DNA of 64,000 nucleotides, from NCBI RefSeq assembly GCF_039727615.1, contig NZ_CP152474.1:2418001-2482000 (forward strand), in the 5' to 3' direction. Source of the DNA: Leclercia sp. S52 (lineage in GTDB: Bacteria; Pseudomonadota; Gammaproteobacteria; Enterobacterales; Enterobacteriaceae). The notes under the pieces are model-generated. The model had not been told where the DNA came from. It worked only from the letters and a program-made list of their open reading frames with translations, and did no database searches. Of this stretch, positions 46,404 to 56,525 are shown one piece after another. The translations under genes were made by a program, and so were the position numbers. Each line of letters opens with the position of its first letter. The stretch's first letter is position 1.

Positions 46404-48563
46404 CAGCCACGACGACCACAACTCAGGCGTTAATCGGGTGGATCAACACAACGCGCCAGCATGCCCCGATCTTCGACAACGACGCCGACGCCCTGCTGGC
46501 CAGACTGGCGGTGGCCGATGCACGCGAGCACGCCATTGCGCGGGCGCTGACTGCGGGGAGCACCATCGGATTGTATGGTCACTCCCAGGCGGCAAAAGCC
46601 CACCTGCTCGCCACCCTGTGCGGCAGTGACAATCAGCGGATGAACGTGATTGTCGGCCAGCGGACCTTTGACTATTTCTCGCATATCAATCCTGGCCACG
46701 CCCTGACCAACATGGCGCTGCGCTTCAGCCCGAACGCGAATGAAGTCGCTGACGACGCCTTTCCGCTACGCCTGAGCCTGCTCACCGAGGCCGAGCTGGT
46801 GCAGGTCTTCCTCGCCCGCGCCACGCTGCCGGCGGTGGACAAAACCGTGATTGAAGCCCGGCTGGAGAAGTGGCGCGCCCTGCGCCAGCCTCAGAGCGTA
46901 CCGGGGATCACCGCTGCGGACGTGGGCACCATCGCCCACTACTGGCGCGATACGGTGCCCGCTGCGGCCCAGCAGATGGACGATGCCCTGTGGCACCAGT
47001 TTGCCCTGTTGCTGCCGTCGCTGGACCTGAGCACCCGCGCCAGCGTCTGGTCGCTGCTGTGGGGCGAGCAGCAGGAGTTGACGCAGCAGTGGCTGAAGCT
47101 GGCGCATATTCTGCACCAGACCAGCCACGCGCAAGAACTGGCCGCGCCGCTGAGCCTGCTGGTGGATAATTTTGGCCTGCCGACCGAGGGTTTCCTCACC
47201 CGGGGCGATATCGCTCTGCCGGACGTGCAGCAGGCGGTGCTGCACCCGCTGCACAACGGCGAGCTGCTGAACGCCATCAGCATTCCGCTGGACGTGCTGG
47301 CCCTGCTGACCCGCGAGCTGATCCTGCCGGTAGAAAACAGCGCCCTGGCCGGGGTGGATATCATTGATATTCCGGCCCCGTTGGCCCAGCCGGATCTGCC
47401 CCTGGCCCAGGCCAAACAGCAGTGGCTGCTGGAGCACTATCGCCAGCATCTCCAGCCGGACGTGCTGGTGATCTGCAACGCCACCGCGCATCACGGCCAG
47501 ACGGCCAGGACCGCCAGAACGCTGCTCAACTGGGTAAAAGAGACCCAGCCGGGCGACGACGCTGCCCTCCCGGGACTGGTGTGGGCGATCACCCCCCCAG
47601 GATGCGCGCTTTACCCGCCGGACCAACCTCGACGAAGCGGTACAGCAGCTGCTCGGCAAACCCGGCCAGTACTGGGGTACCCTGCAGGCGCTGGACAGCA
47701 GCAGCATGCAGCGGGTAATCGAGTGGCTGTCGCAGGCGACCCTGCCATCCCAGCGCCAGACGCGCCTGCTGGCCTTACGCCAGCGCCATCAGCGCGACCT
47801 GCATCAGCTGATGCAGGGGTATCTGACGCCATTGACCCAGGATCCTGCCGCTCAGCGCAGCGCCGCCGAAGCGATGGTGCGCGCCCTGCAGGGAAGCGCC
47901 GCCCGTCACGGCGAGCTGCTGGAAGGGTTGCTCCCGCCGCTGCGCGCCTTTGAAACGCTGCTCGCCGTGCAGCAGCCGCGCGAAGAGCAGGTCAACGGCC
48001 TGTTTACTGACGCCATTGACCTGTTTGCCGACAACGCTCAGGATGCCGATGAGATCTGGCAGCCAACGGATAAAGCTCGCCTCGCCCATCAGGTCTGGGT
48101 GAATCACCTGCGCCAGTGGAGTCGCGACGAAGCCGTTGCCAGCCGTCTGGGTCTGGACAGCGCGGTGCTGCAGCAGATCGGCGATGTGCTGGTGATCGCC
48201 AGCTACCGTCTGAATCTGCTCGCCCAGCTGAAGAAGATTGTCGATACCGATAAAAGCAGCGCCGCGCAGCTGCATGCCGCACTGGGGAACTTCGTGGGTT
48301 GGGTCGGGTATGCGCAGACGCCTGCCGCGGACCGTCCTGCCAGCCGGATCCGCAAAGGCCAGCCGGTGTTTGTCACGCCAACGGTCAACAGCAGCGCCCC
48401 TCGCTTAACCCGTCTGGGCGAGCAGCCGGTGCATGCGGCGACAGCTTATGTGTATGACTGGCTGGTGGCGTTGTACACCCAGGCGATTGACAACATCGGG
48501 TATCAGCATCCGCATGATATGACCATGGACGATCGCCAGGCGTTGCAGGGCTTGCTCGCCTGA
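46400..48563 (+). CDS. srfC: SrfC, putative P-loop effector protein, frame broken once
   Basis: The repaired protein is 720 aa. A loop GLYGHSQAAKAHLLATLC near residue 60 looks like a degenerate Walker A (GxxxxxKxxL), and a helical C-terminal half follows. The frames join at seven C at 47592-47598; with six the text is WAITPQDARFTRRTNLDEAVQQLLGKPGQYWGTLQALDSSSMQRVIEW. It overlaps the srfB stop by four bases, which implies coupled translation of the three genes. The function is unknown; the family appears with SrfA and SrfB in many enterobacteria. Confidence 0.8.
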
Positions 48564-48570
48564 CACTGAC

Positions 48571-48649
48571 GCCTGATGGCGCTACGCTTATCAGGCCTAC
48601 GGTCAGAGCAGTTTGTAGGCCGGATAAGGTGCTTGCACCGCATCCGGCA
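48571..48649. repeat. REP pair after srfC
   Basis: Two inverted units, 48571-48600 (GCCTGATGGCGCTACGCTTATCAGGCC type) and 48615-48649 (GTAGGCCGGATAAGG type), lie between the convergent srfC and hydrolase genes. Confidence 0.85.
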
Positions 48650-48652
48650 ATC

Positions 48653-49425
48653 TCACCAGCCCGCCTGCCCCTGCTGGATACACTCAACCAACGCCTTCGC
48701 CAGCGCCGACGGGTTCTCCCACGACATCGAATGCCCGGCATCGGGGATGATTTTCACCTCAACACCCTGCTGACGCATTTCGTCCAGGTCAGGATCGGGC
48801 AGCGAAAGCTCGCCAAAAATCAGCCATACCGGGCAAGATAATTGCAGATAACGCGCGCTCCAGCTGGGCTGTACGCCTTTAACCAGACTCGCTGCACCAC
48901 GCCATACCGCCCAGGGGGGCACTGCTTTGCAGGCATCCTTTCCAGGGGGGAAGTTTCAGCCTCCAGCATGGCCTGATAACCGCTACGCACAAAATCGTCT
49001 TCCGTCCGGGCGGCAATTCCCCGACTAAACGCGCCACCTCCGGCATGGAAATTTGGTTCTGACACCATCAGGCCCAGCAGACGGCTACCGGCCAGCTCTG
49101 CCGCTTCGATCGCAATGCTGCCGCCCATGCTGTGCCCGTACAGCCAGAATGACGTTATGGCTAAATGATTGAGCAGCTCGATAACCACCTGCGCCTGCGC
49201 CGAGGTTTGATAGCTAAAGGTTTCAGGTTTATCGCTATAACCACTGCCCGGCAGATCGATAAGAATGGCCCGGCGGGAACCGAACATCGGGTCGCAAACG
49301 ATACGGGGATATTCGTAAGAAGAGGCACAGCCGAGACCGTGGATAAATACCAGCGGTTCGCCCTGTCCGGGCAGCTCCTGCCAGCGCACCGTGCAACGGG
49401 CCTGTTGCGAATAAAAGCTGTTCAT
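48653..49425 (-). CDS. Alpha/beta hydrolase, frame broken twice
   Basis: The repaired protein is 256 aa. It has an oxyanion loop FIHGLGCASSYEY, nucleophile elbow GHSMGGS and final DAGHSMSWENP with the catalytic His; the acid lies in the FGELSLPDPDLDE region. Two runs of six G, 48914-48919 and 48945-48950, each need one base removed; the text then reads AETSPWKGCLQSSAPWAVWRGAASL. The start at 49425 has AAAGGAG five bases before it. Substrate unknown. Confidence 0.8.
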
Positions 49426-49492
49426 TAGCACTCCTTTCAGATGACTGTGTATTTATACAGCCCATCAACCAGGAATGCCATCGCCAGATTTT

Positions 49493-49527
49493 GTAGGCCG
49501 GATAAGGTGCTGGCACCGCATCCGGCA
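49493..49527. repeat. REP unit
   Basis: GTAGGCCGGATAAGG...CCGCATCCGGCA, nearly identical to the unit at 48615-48649. Confidence 0.85.
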
Positions 49528-49551
49528 AAAAGCCGCGCAGGGGCGGCTTTT
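49527..49551 (-). terminator. Terminator of ortT
   Basis: On the minus strand AAAAGCCGC-ccctgc-GCGGCTTTTT begins at the ortT stop codon and ends in a T-run. Confidence 0.75.
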
Positions 49552-49723
49552 AGAAGAGAGAAATCAGCAGCGCGACCGGAAAACTCATCGGCCAGGTGGA
49601 ACCCACCAGAAAAGCGCTCAGGAAGCGGATGCGTTTGCGATCTTTAGAGAGAAACCAGGTGATAAGCGCACTGATAGCTGCCATGACGGCGTAAAACATT
49701 AACATCTTCTGGTACAACGTCAT
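49550..49723 (-). CDS. ortT: OrtT, small membrane toxin (YdcX)
   Basis: The 57-aa protein MTLYQKMLMFYAVMAAISAL... has two membrane segments separated by FLSKDRKRIRFLS and ends PMSFPVALLISLF, nearly identical to E. coli OrtT as I recall it. OrtT is an orphan GhoT-like toxin that damages the inner membrane and lowers ATP under antibiotic-linked stringent stress. The position beside patD and ydcY neighbours agrees with E. coli. The start at 49723 gives the family length. Confidence 0.92.
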   Translation of the reverse strand: MTLYQKMLMFYAVMAAISALITWFLSKDRKRIRFLSAFLVGSTWPMSFPVALLISLF

Positions 49724-49887
49724 CTCATTTACCCAATCTGCTGTTCAATAACCGCGCGCAATATGCGGCAAATGTTGAGGCAGATCAAGTTTTTTGTTAC
49801 ATATTAACCACATATATCTTAAGGTTAATAACAACTGAGTAGTTTTGTAACAATTAGGGCCGCATCATGCGGCCCTGGTTTCCGGGA

Positions 49888-49965
49888 CTACTTCTTCACC
49901 GGCTGAGGCTTTTTATTACCCGAGTCGGGCACTTTACGGGATTTGTCTTTATCGACTTCTGGCAT
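49888..49965 (-). CDS. 25-aa charged small protein
   Basis: An ATG at 49965 has a strong AAAGGAG site seven bases before it and opens a frame MPEVDKDKSRKVPDSGNKKP ending QPVKK. The strong perfect hairpin GGGCCGCAT-c-ATGCGGCCC (49858-49876) follows the stop as a likely terminator. Good translation signal and terminator argue for a real gene in spite of its size. The sequence is highly charged and likely disordered. I do not recognise a family. Confidence 0.5.
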   Translation of the reverse strand: MPEVDKDKSRKVPDSGNKKPQPVKK

Positions 49966-50012
49966 AAGACGCTCCTTTGTGACCTTCGGAATAAGTAAGT
50001 ATAGCCTACCTC

Positions 50013-50050
50013 AGGAGTACCACTTTAAAGTCGTATTTTAAATGCATTTT
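50013..50050 (+). promoter_or_regulatory. NsrR-like and NarL-like sites upstream of yeaR
   Basis: AAGTCGTATTTTAAATGCATTTT (50028-50050) resembles the NsrR palindrome AAGATGCATTTNAAATGCATCTT, and AGGAGTA at 50013 is a reverse-strand NarL heptamer TACTCCT. E. coli yeaR-yoaG is controlled by NarL/P and NsrR, which supports the reading. Confidence 0.6.
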
Positions 50051-50111
50051 TTGGCAAACCCAGGTTAGCCATTCGTGCTGTAATATCCTCACTTTTTACA
50101 AGGAGGACGTT

Positions 50112-50441
50112 ATGCTGCGTATTCCACAAAGTTGTATTCACACCCGCTCCACTCCGTTCTGGACCAAAGACACCGCTCCGCCGGGGATTTTCAAACGCCA
50201 TCTGGATACCGGCACTCAGCCCGGCGTCTATCCGCGCCTGAGCGTGATGCAGGGTGCGGTGCGTTATCTTGGCTATGCCGACGAAACCTCGCCCGAGCCC
50301 GACAGCGAACTCATCATTGAAGCCGGGCATTTTGGCGTGTTTCCACCTGAGCGCTGGCACCACATCGAAGTGATGACCGACGATACGTATTTCAATATCG
50401 ACTTTTTCGTTGAACCCGACGTGTTAAGAAGACGTAAATAG
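50112..50441 (+). CDS. yeaR: YeaR (DUF1971, TehB-like cupin)
   Basis: The 109-aa protein matches E. coli YeaR through most of its length (IHTRSTPFWTKDTAPPGIFKRHLD, GVYPRLSVMQGAVRYLGYADE, HFGVFPPERWHHIE, DDTYFNIDFFVEP). It is a small cupin related to the N-terminal part of a TehB-type tellurite protein. In E. coli it is induced by nitrate, nitrite and nitric oxide. An AAGGAGG site precedes it. The C-terminus is about 10 residues shorter than in E. coli. It is followed by yoaG after 15 bases. Confidence 0.92.
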   Translation: MLRIPQSCIHTRSTPFWTKDTAPPGIFKRHLDTGTQPGVYPRLSVMQGAVRYLGYADETSPEPDSELIIEAGHFGVFPPERWHHIEVMTDDTYFNIDFFVEPDVLRRRK

Positions 50442-50456
50442 AGAAGGAGTAACATC

Positions 50457-50639
50457 ATGGGCAAAGCAACTTATACCGTCACCGTCACCAATAACAGCAA
50501 CGGCGTATCGGTGGATTACGAGACGGAGGCCCCGATGGAGCTGATGATCCCGGACGTGGCCGCTCAGGTGGTGAAAGACCTGGTGAATACCGTACGCGCG
50601 TACGACACCGAGAATGAGCATGAGGTGTGCGGCTGGTAG
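50457..50639 (+). CDS. yoaG: YoaG small protein (DUF1869)
   Basis: The 60-aa protein MGKATYTVTVTNNSNGVSVD... is nearly identical to E. coli YoaG, including the ending ENEHEVCGW. It forms an operon with yeaR, as in E. coli, and shares its nitrate/nitric-oxide response. Biochemical function unknown. An AAGGAG site precedes the start. Confidence 0.93.
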   Translation: MGKATYTVTVTNNSNGVSVDYETEAPMELMIPDVAAQVVKDLVNTVRAYDTENEHEVCGW

Positions 50640-50649
50640 CCGCGACCCG

Positions 50650-52098
50650 TTACATCTTGAGTAGTTCTAACACCGTCTGCGGCACCTGATTCGCCATTTT
50701 CAGTGCCGCAGTCTGGCTCTGCTCCAGGATCTGCGCCCGGGCAAGCTGGCTGGCCTCGGCGGCGTAGTCGGCATCCTGAATCCGGCTGCGGGCCGTTTGC
50801 AGGGAGATGCTCTGCTGGGACAGCACCGCTTTGCTGGATTCGAAGCGGTTGATCGTCGCGCCATACTGCGTGCGATAGCCGCTCACCTTCTCCAGCGCGG
50901 CATCCAGTAACCCCATGCACTTCCGGGCTCCCGCCTCGGTGATCATGTCGGTATTGTCCAGCTGCAGCGTCTTCAGATCCGTCGGCGTCGGCTCAATGGT
51001 CACCGACTGCATATCTTCACCGAAATTGGCGCTGGTCACCACTTCGAAGGGGCGACTCTGCTTCGGTGGAACCGCGGGCGTAATCGTCGGAGCCGGCAAG
51101 TTTCCCCAGGTAATGTTGCTGGTAAAGGAGCCGCTGCCCACCACCATCACCAGCAAATCTTCCGTCACGGTATCCAGCGTGACGCGCTCGATACGGTTCG
51201 AACCGTTAGCGCCGTCGTTCCAGGCCCCGGAGGCTTTATCTTCATAACGATCGCCATCCCCGCTGTAACTGATGGTCATCCCGTTATAGTTGAGCGTTTC
51301 ACCGCTGTAGCTCCAGCTGGCGCCGCCGTCTATCAGCTGAGAGTCGTCATAAACCGCCCCGCTGCTGAACCCATTTTTGGCCGTCAGCACCGATGCGGTC
51401 GCTTTAGTGCCGTCGGTGATGCCGCGGCTGACCCAGGTATAATCTGCATCCGGGCCGGATAACGGCGTGCCCGCGAGATGTTTACCATCCCGGGTAAATA
51501 TCTGCAGATCGTCATCCAGACCCAATGAATCAATCGTAATAGTGATATTCGCTGCTCCGGCCGGAATATAGGCCAGCGGAATAATACCGGAACTGAAAGA
51601 GTAATCGGTTCCGGCCACCGGGAATTTCGTATTTAATGGCGCCACGTCACCAATTAATTGTGGCGGTAATACTGGCTTATCGGTCGCCAGCGGATATTGA
51701 CCAAATATCTCCGTTTGCTCCGAGATCTGGGTAATAGTCCCCAGGATCTGCTGATACTCCTGGTTAATACTGTCCCGGTCGGACTGCGATAAGGTGCCGT
51801 TCGCCGCCTGAATAGCGAGACTTTTGGCTTTGATCAGCATGGTGCCGATGTCGCTCAGACTCCCTTCTGCCGTCTGCGCCAGGCTGATGGCGTCATCCAG
51901 TCCACGCGAGATCGCCTTGTCCGCATTAATGTTGGCGAACATACGATTGGCAATCGCCTGCCCGGCGGCATCATCCTTCGCGCTGTTAATACGCAAGCCG
52001 GATGAGAGCCGCTCAATGGTCTGAGATAACAAAGTACTGTTAGCTTTCCGGGACTTAAGCGAGAGCCCGGCAATCTCGTTATGATTAATTGCAAGCAT
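50650..52098 (-). CDS. Orphan flagellin with an unusual central domain
   Basis: The 482-aa protein has the conserved flagellin N-terminal D0/D1 helices (INHNEIAGLSLKSRKANSTLL, ERLSSGLRINSAKDDAAGQAIANRM, SLAQTAEGSLSDIGTML) and C-terminal part (YGATINRFESS, RSRIQDADYAAEASQLARAQILEQ). The middle, about residues 150-340, is not a standard FliC domain: it contains GAANITITIDSLGLDDDLQIFTRDGKHLAGT and a Asp/Gly/Ser-rich segment, resembling a calcium-binding or convertase P-like beta domain. No other flagellar gene is nearby. A sigma-28 promoter lies in front, so it is expressed with class 3 flagellar genes. It may give the filament alternative surface properties. No clear ribosome site is seen. Confidence 0.88.
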   Translation of the reverse strand: MLAINHNEIAGLSLKSRKANSTLLSQTIERLSSGLRINSAKDDAAGQAIANRMFANINADKAISRGLDDAISLAQTAEGSLSDIGTMLIKAKSLAIQAANGTLSQSDRDSINQEYQQILGTITQISEQTEIFGQYPLATDKPVLPPQLIGDVAPLNTKFPVAGTDYSFSSGIIPLAYIPAGAANITITIDSLGLDDDLQIFTRDGKHLAGTPLSGPDADYTWVSRGITDGTKATASVLTAKNGFSSGAVYDDSQLIDGGASWSYSGETLNYNGMTISYSGDGDRYEDKASGAWNDGANGSNRIERVTLDTVTEDLLVMVVGSGSFTSNITWGNLPAPTITPAVPPKQSRPFEVVTSANFGEDMQSVTIEPTPTDLKTLQLDNTDMITEAGARKCMGLLDAALEKVSGYRTQYGATINRFESSKAVLSQQSISLQTARSRIQDADYAAEASQLARAQILEQSQTAALKMANQVPQTVLELLKM

Positions 52099-52131
52099 GA
52101 TGAACAGGGCCGTTTATCTGGTCTGACTACT

Positions 52132-52158
52132 CTATCGGCCCGCTCAAAATTTTATTTA
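52132..52158 (-). promoter_or_regulatory. Sigma-28 (FliA) promoter of the orphan flagellin
   Basis: On the minus strand TAAATAAA - 11 bases - GCCGATAG matches the FliA consensus TAAAGTTT-N11-GCCGATAA with exact spacing, 34 bases upstream of the start codon. Confidence 0.82.
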
Positions 52159-52251
52159 GGAAATATTTAATAAAACCAAACAATATATTCTCACGCTGTG
52201 AACTGAGTCGGGATGGATATATATTATGTGATATATTGAAGAATAAAAGAT

Positions 52252-52289
52252 ATTAAAAATCCGCCGGTTACAGTTCAGGTAACCGGCGG
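52252..52289 (-). terminator. Terminator of the ydc-patD operon
   Basis: CCGCCGGTTA-N9-TAACCGGCGG (52261-52289) is followed on the minus strand by ATTTTTAAT, eleven bases after the patD stop. Confidence 0.88.
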
Positions 52290-52299
52290 GAGCAGGAAG

Positions 52300-53726
52300 T
52301 TAGTGTTTAATCATCACGTGACGAATAACGGTGTAATCTTCCAGGCCATACACCGACATATCCTTACCGTAGCCCGACATTTTCATCCCGCCGTGCGGCA
52401 TTTCACTCACCAGCATAAAGTGGGTGTTCACCCAGGTGCAGCCGTACTGCAGGTGGGCGCTGAGGCGGTGCGCGCGACCCACGTCTTTGGTCCAGACCGA
52501 CGAGGCCAGTCCGTACTGGGTATCATTGGCCCAACCCAGGACCTGATCTTCGTCGTCAAATTCGGTCACGCTCACCACCGGGCCAAACACCTCCCGCTGC
52601 ACGATGGCGTCCTCCTGCTTCGCCCCTGCCAGCAGGGTCGGCTGGAAGTAATAGCCTTTGCCGTCGTGCTTGCTGCCGCCGGCGATCACCTGGACATGGC
52701 CCAGCGCTTTAGCCTCATCCACGGCTTTAGATACCCGATCGAGATGCGCCTGCGAGCTTAGCGGGCCCAGTTCGGTGCTCTCGTCATTCGGATCGCCGAT
52801 CTTCAGGCTGGCGACCGCGGCACCCAGTTTTTCCACCAGCGCCGGATAAATGCCTTTTTGTGCGTAGATGCGACAGGCAGCGGTGCAGTCCTGCCCGGCG
52901 TTGTAGAAGCCGAAGGTCCGTACCCCCCTCCACCACCGCGTCAAGATCTGCATCATCAAAGACAATTACCGGCGCTTTGCCGCCCAGCTCCATGTGGGTG
53001 CGCTTAATGGACGAGGCGGTATGGCCGATGATGTGTTCCCCCGTGGCGATAGAGCCGGTGAGGGACACCATCCGCACCTTTTCATGTCCGGTGAGCGGGT
53101 CGCCGACGGTTTTACCCCGCCCGAAAAGCACGTTGAGCACCCCGGCCGGGAAGATCCCTTGTGCCAGCTCCGCCAGCTTGAGAGCGGTGAGCGGCGTGAT
53201 CTCAGAGGGTTTCAGCACCACGCAGTTCCCGGCCGCCAGCGCCGGCGCCAGCTTCCACGCCGCCATCATCAGCGGGTAGTTCCAGGGGGGCAATCGAGGC
53301 GACGACGCCCACCGGGTCGCGGCGGATCAGCGAGGTATGTCCCTCCAGATATTCCCCCGCCGCCGAGCCGTGCAGGGTGCGCGCCGCCCCGGCAAAGAAG
53401 CGAAACACGTCGGCGATCGCCGGAATTTCATCTCCCAGCACGCAGTGCAGCGGTTTGCCGCAGTTTTGCGACTCCAGCCGGGCAAGGGTGTCAGCATTGG
53501 CTTCGATAGTATCGGCCAGTTTGAGCAGGCACTCGGCGCGACTTTTCGGCGTGGTGCGCCCCCAGCTGGCGAAGGCCCGATCGGCGGCCTGTACTGCCGC
53601 ATCGACCTGGGCGGCAGAGGCTTCCGCGATCTCCAGCAGTACCTCGCCGGTCGCAGGGTTGTAGACCGGCTGCTTTTCCCCTTCGCCGTTGACCAGTTCA
53701 CCATTAATCAGCAGTTGAGTTTGCAT
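52300..53726 (-). CDS. patD: PatD gamma-aminobutyraldehyde dehydrogenase (YdcW), frame broken twice
   Basis: The repaired protein is 474 aa, equal to E. coli PatD. Visible motifs are [36 protein letters not shown] (catalytic Glu region) and [16 protein letters not shown] with the catalytic Cys. Breaks sit at six C at 52923-52928 and six G at 53285-53290; removing one base from each restores the sequence. The enzyme oxidises 4-aminobutyraldehyde from putrescine to GABA with NAD. It is the last gene of the ydcSTUV-patD operon, linking polyamine import with breakdown. Confidence 0.93.
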
Positions 53727-53750
53727 AGTATTGTCCTGTTGAAATCCACG

Positions 53751-54558
53751 TTATTTCCCGCTGCCGGCAACGCTTTCGCCGTCGCGGGTTAGCCACCAGG
53801 CCCCCAGAATTGGAATGGCGGTCACCAGCATTACCAGCAGGGCCACCACGTTGGTCACCGGAACATCGCGCGGGCGACCGAGCTGATTCAACAGCCACAG
53901 CGGCAGGGTGCGCTCATGTCCGGCGGTAAAGGTCGTGACGATGATCTCGTCGAACGACAGGGCGAAGGCCAGCATCCCCCCCCGCCAGCAGCGCCGAGCC
54001 CAGATTGGGCAGAACCACGTAGCGGAAGGTTTGCCAGCCGTTGGCACCGAGATCCATCGAAGCCTCGATCAGGCTCCACGAGGTGCGTCGGAAACGGGCA
54101 ATCACATTATTGAACACCACTACCACGCAGAATGTGGCGTGACCGAGAATGATGGTGAAGAAACCGGGCTCCAGATTGATGGTTTTGAACGCCGTCAGCA
54201 GCGCCAGCCCGGTGATGATCCCCGGCAGGGCAATCGGCAGGATCAGCATCAGCGACACTGCGTTCTTACCGAAGAACTCCCGCCGCCATAACGCCGCGGC
54301 CGCCAGAGTGCCGAGCACCAGAGCGATCGCCGTTGAGAGAGCAGCGATTTTTAGTGACAACGTCACCGATTCGATGATGTCGCTGCGCCCCGCCGCCGCG
54401 CTAAACCACTTCAGCGTCAGCCCCTGCGGCGGAAAACTGAACGCCGCATCCTCAGTATTAAACGCATAGATGGCAATAATCAGCAGCGGGAAGTGCAGGA
54501 AGATCACCCCGCCCCAGGTGGCAATTTTCAGAAACAGCGGTGCGCGTTCAGAGTGCAT
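53751..54558 (-). CDS. ydcV: YdcV polyamine ABC transporter permease, frame broken once
   Basis: The repaired protein is 268 aa with six membrane segments and the EAA-type loop [22 protein letters not shown]. The frames join at eight C at 53976-53983; with seven the text reads [23 protein letters not shown], the standard PotI-like end. Its start overlaps ydcU, so translation is coupled. Partner of YdcU. Confidence 0.93.
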
Positions 54559-55492
54559 CAAAGGCTCCCAGGCGCTTCACGAACGCCAGATAGACAGTGA
54601 TAAGAACAATAGGCACCAGCGTAAAGGCCGCCGCCATCGGCATATTGCCAATTGCCCCCTGCTGGGAATAGACCATCTGCCCGATAAAGTAGCCCGGCGG
54701 GCCCACCAGCTGCGGCACGATAAAGTCGCCCAGCGTCAGGGAGAAGGTGAAGATCGACCCCGCGGCAATGCCCGGGATGGCCAGAGGCAGCACCACGTAG
54801 CGGAAGGTCTGCCGCGGACGGGCACCCAGATCGGCAGAGGCCTGCAGCAGTGACGGCGGCAGACGCTCAAGCGCCGCCTGCACCGGCAGGATCATAAACG
54901 GCAGCCAGATATAGACGAACACCAGGAAACGCCCCAGCCCGGAGGTGGAGAGCGTGCTGCCGCCGATGCCGGGCACCGTCAACAGCGAGGCCAGCACCGG
55001 CTCGAGCCCCATATGGCTGAGGAACCACTGCGCCACGCCGTCTTTCGCCAGCAGCAGCGTCCAGGCGTAGGCCTTAACGATATAGCTGGCCCACATCGGC
55101 AGCATCACCGCAATGTAGAAAAAGGCTTTCCACTTGCCGCGGGTGTAGCGCGCCATATACCAGGCCATCGGGAAGGCGAGGATCGCGCTACCGATGGTGA
55201 CGGCAATCGCCATCGTCAGGGTACGCAGGATGATGTCGTAGTTGGCAGGGTTAAACAGCGCGCGGATGTTGGCGAAGGTCAGGTCCGGCGTCACCGACAT
55301 GGTGAAGTCATCGAAGGTGTAGAACCCCTGCCACAGCAGGGCAAACAGCGACCCCAGATAGACAATACCAAACCACATCAGCGGGCCGAGCAGGAGTAAA
55401 AACAGCCCCAGCGCCGGTCTGCGCCAGAACAGCGCCGACAGGCGGCTGGCCAGGCCGTGCGGCGCCGGTGTGGGTGCAACGCTCATGTCCAT
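54548..55492 (-). CDS. ydcU: YdcU polyamine ABC transporter permease
   Basis: The 314-aa permease (PotH-like) has six membrane segments, the loop [31 protein letters not shown] and [25 protein letters not shown] at the end, near-identical to E. coli YdcU. The start at 55492 is the first Met of MDMSVAP, with GAGAGG before it that lies inside the end of ydcT. Confidence 0.93.
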   Translation of the reverse strand: MDMSVAPTPAPHGLASRLSALFWRRPALGLFLLLLGPLMWFGIVYLGSLFALLWQGFYTFDDFTMSVTPDLTFANIRALFNPANYDIILRTLTMAIAVTIGSAILAFPMAWYMARYTRGKWKAFFYIAVMLPMWASYIVKAYAWTLLLAKDGVAQWFLSHMGLEPVLASLLTVPGIGGSTLSTSGLGRFLVFVYIWLPFMILPVQAALERLPPSLLQASADLGARPRQTFRYVVLPLAIPGIAAGSIFTFSLTLGDFIVPQLVGPPGYFIGQMVYSQQGAIGNMPMAAAFTLVPIVLITVYLAFVKRLGAFDAL

Positions 55493-55493
55493 G

Positions 55494-56508
55494 TCACCTC
55501 TCCTCATGCAGCGGCACCATGGCGTCGCGCGCCCACGAGGCGGTCACCATCTGCCCCGGCTCCACGCCCGCAGCCAGCGCAGCACCGGTCAGGTTCGCCT
55601 GGCTCACCAGCAGCTTTTCCCCCTCGGCAAGACGGAGCTCGAAACGGGTGGCCGCCCCCCTGAAACTGTACGGCCAGCACCCGGCCCTGAACCTGAATTT
55701 CGCCCTCCCCGTCGAGGCGGATATGTTCCGGGCGCAGGGAATAGCTCCCCGTCAGGCCACAGACGCGCTGCGCCAGGGCATCGGTGAAGACGTTCGAGGT
55801 GCCGACGAAGCTGGCAACAAACGGCGTACGCGGGCGCAGATAGAGCTCGCGCGGGGTATCTACCTGCTCGATCCGCCCGTTATTGAATACCGCCACCCGG
55901 TCCGACATCGACAGCGCTTCGCCCTGATCGTGGGTGACGAAAATAAAGGTGATGCCCAGCTCCTGCTGCAGTTTTTTCAGTTCAAACTGCATCTGCTCGC
56001 GCAGTTTCAGATCCAACGCCCCGAGGGGTTCATCCAGCAGCAGCACCCGGGGCTGATTGACCAGCGCGCGGGCAATCGCCACCCGCTGACGCTGGCCGCC
56101 GGAGAGCTGCGAAGGTTTGCGGGTTTCCGCGAAGCTGAGGCCGACCTTCTCCAGCGCTTCTCGCGCCTGAGCCTGACGGGTAGGTTTGTTGATCCCTTTG
56201 ACCATCAGCCCGTAGGCCACGTTCTCGAGGATCGACATGTGGGGAAACAGCGCATAGTCCTGAAAGACGGTGTTAACGTCACGCTCCCAGGGTGGAAGTT
56301 CGCTGGCGTCTTTGCCAAAAATGGAGATAGAGCCACCGCTCAACTGCTCGAAACCGGCAATCAGGCGCAGGCAGGTGGTTTTGCCGGAGCCCGAAGGCCC
56401 CAGCATGGAGAAAAACTCGCCGTCACGAATGCGGATCGTTACCCCGTCCACCGCACGCACGTCGCCATACAGGCGTGAGACATCATTAAACTCTACTGCG
56501 TACGTCAT
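55494..56508 (-). CDS. ydcT: YdcT polyamine ABC transporter ATPase, frame broken once
   Basis: The repaired protein is 337 aa, the E. coli length. It has Walker A GPSGSGKTT, signature LSGGQRQR, Walker B VLLLDEPLGALD and the H-loop VTHDQ, with a C-terminal TOBE domain. The frames join at six C at 55655-55660; with five the end reads VQFQGAATRFELRLAEGEKLLVSQANLTGAAL and stops at 55494. Confidence 0.93.
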
Positions 56509-56525
56509 AATCCGCTCCCTGGCGC

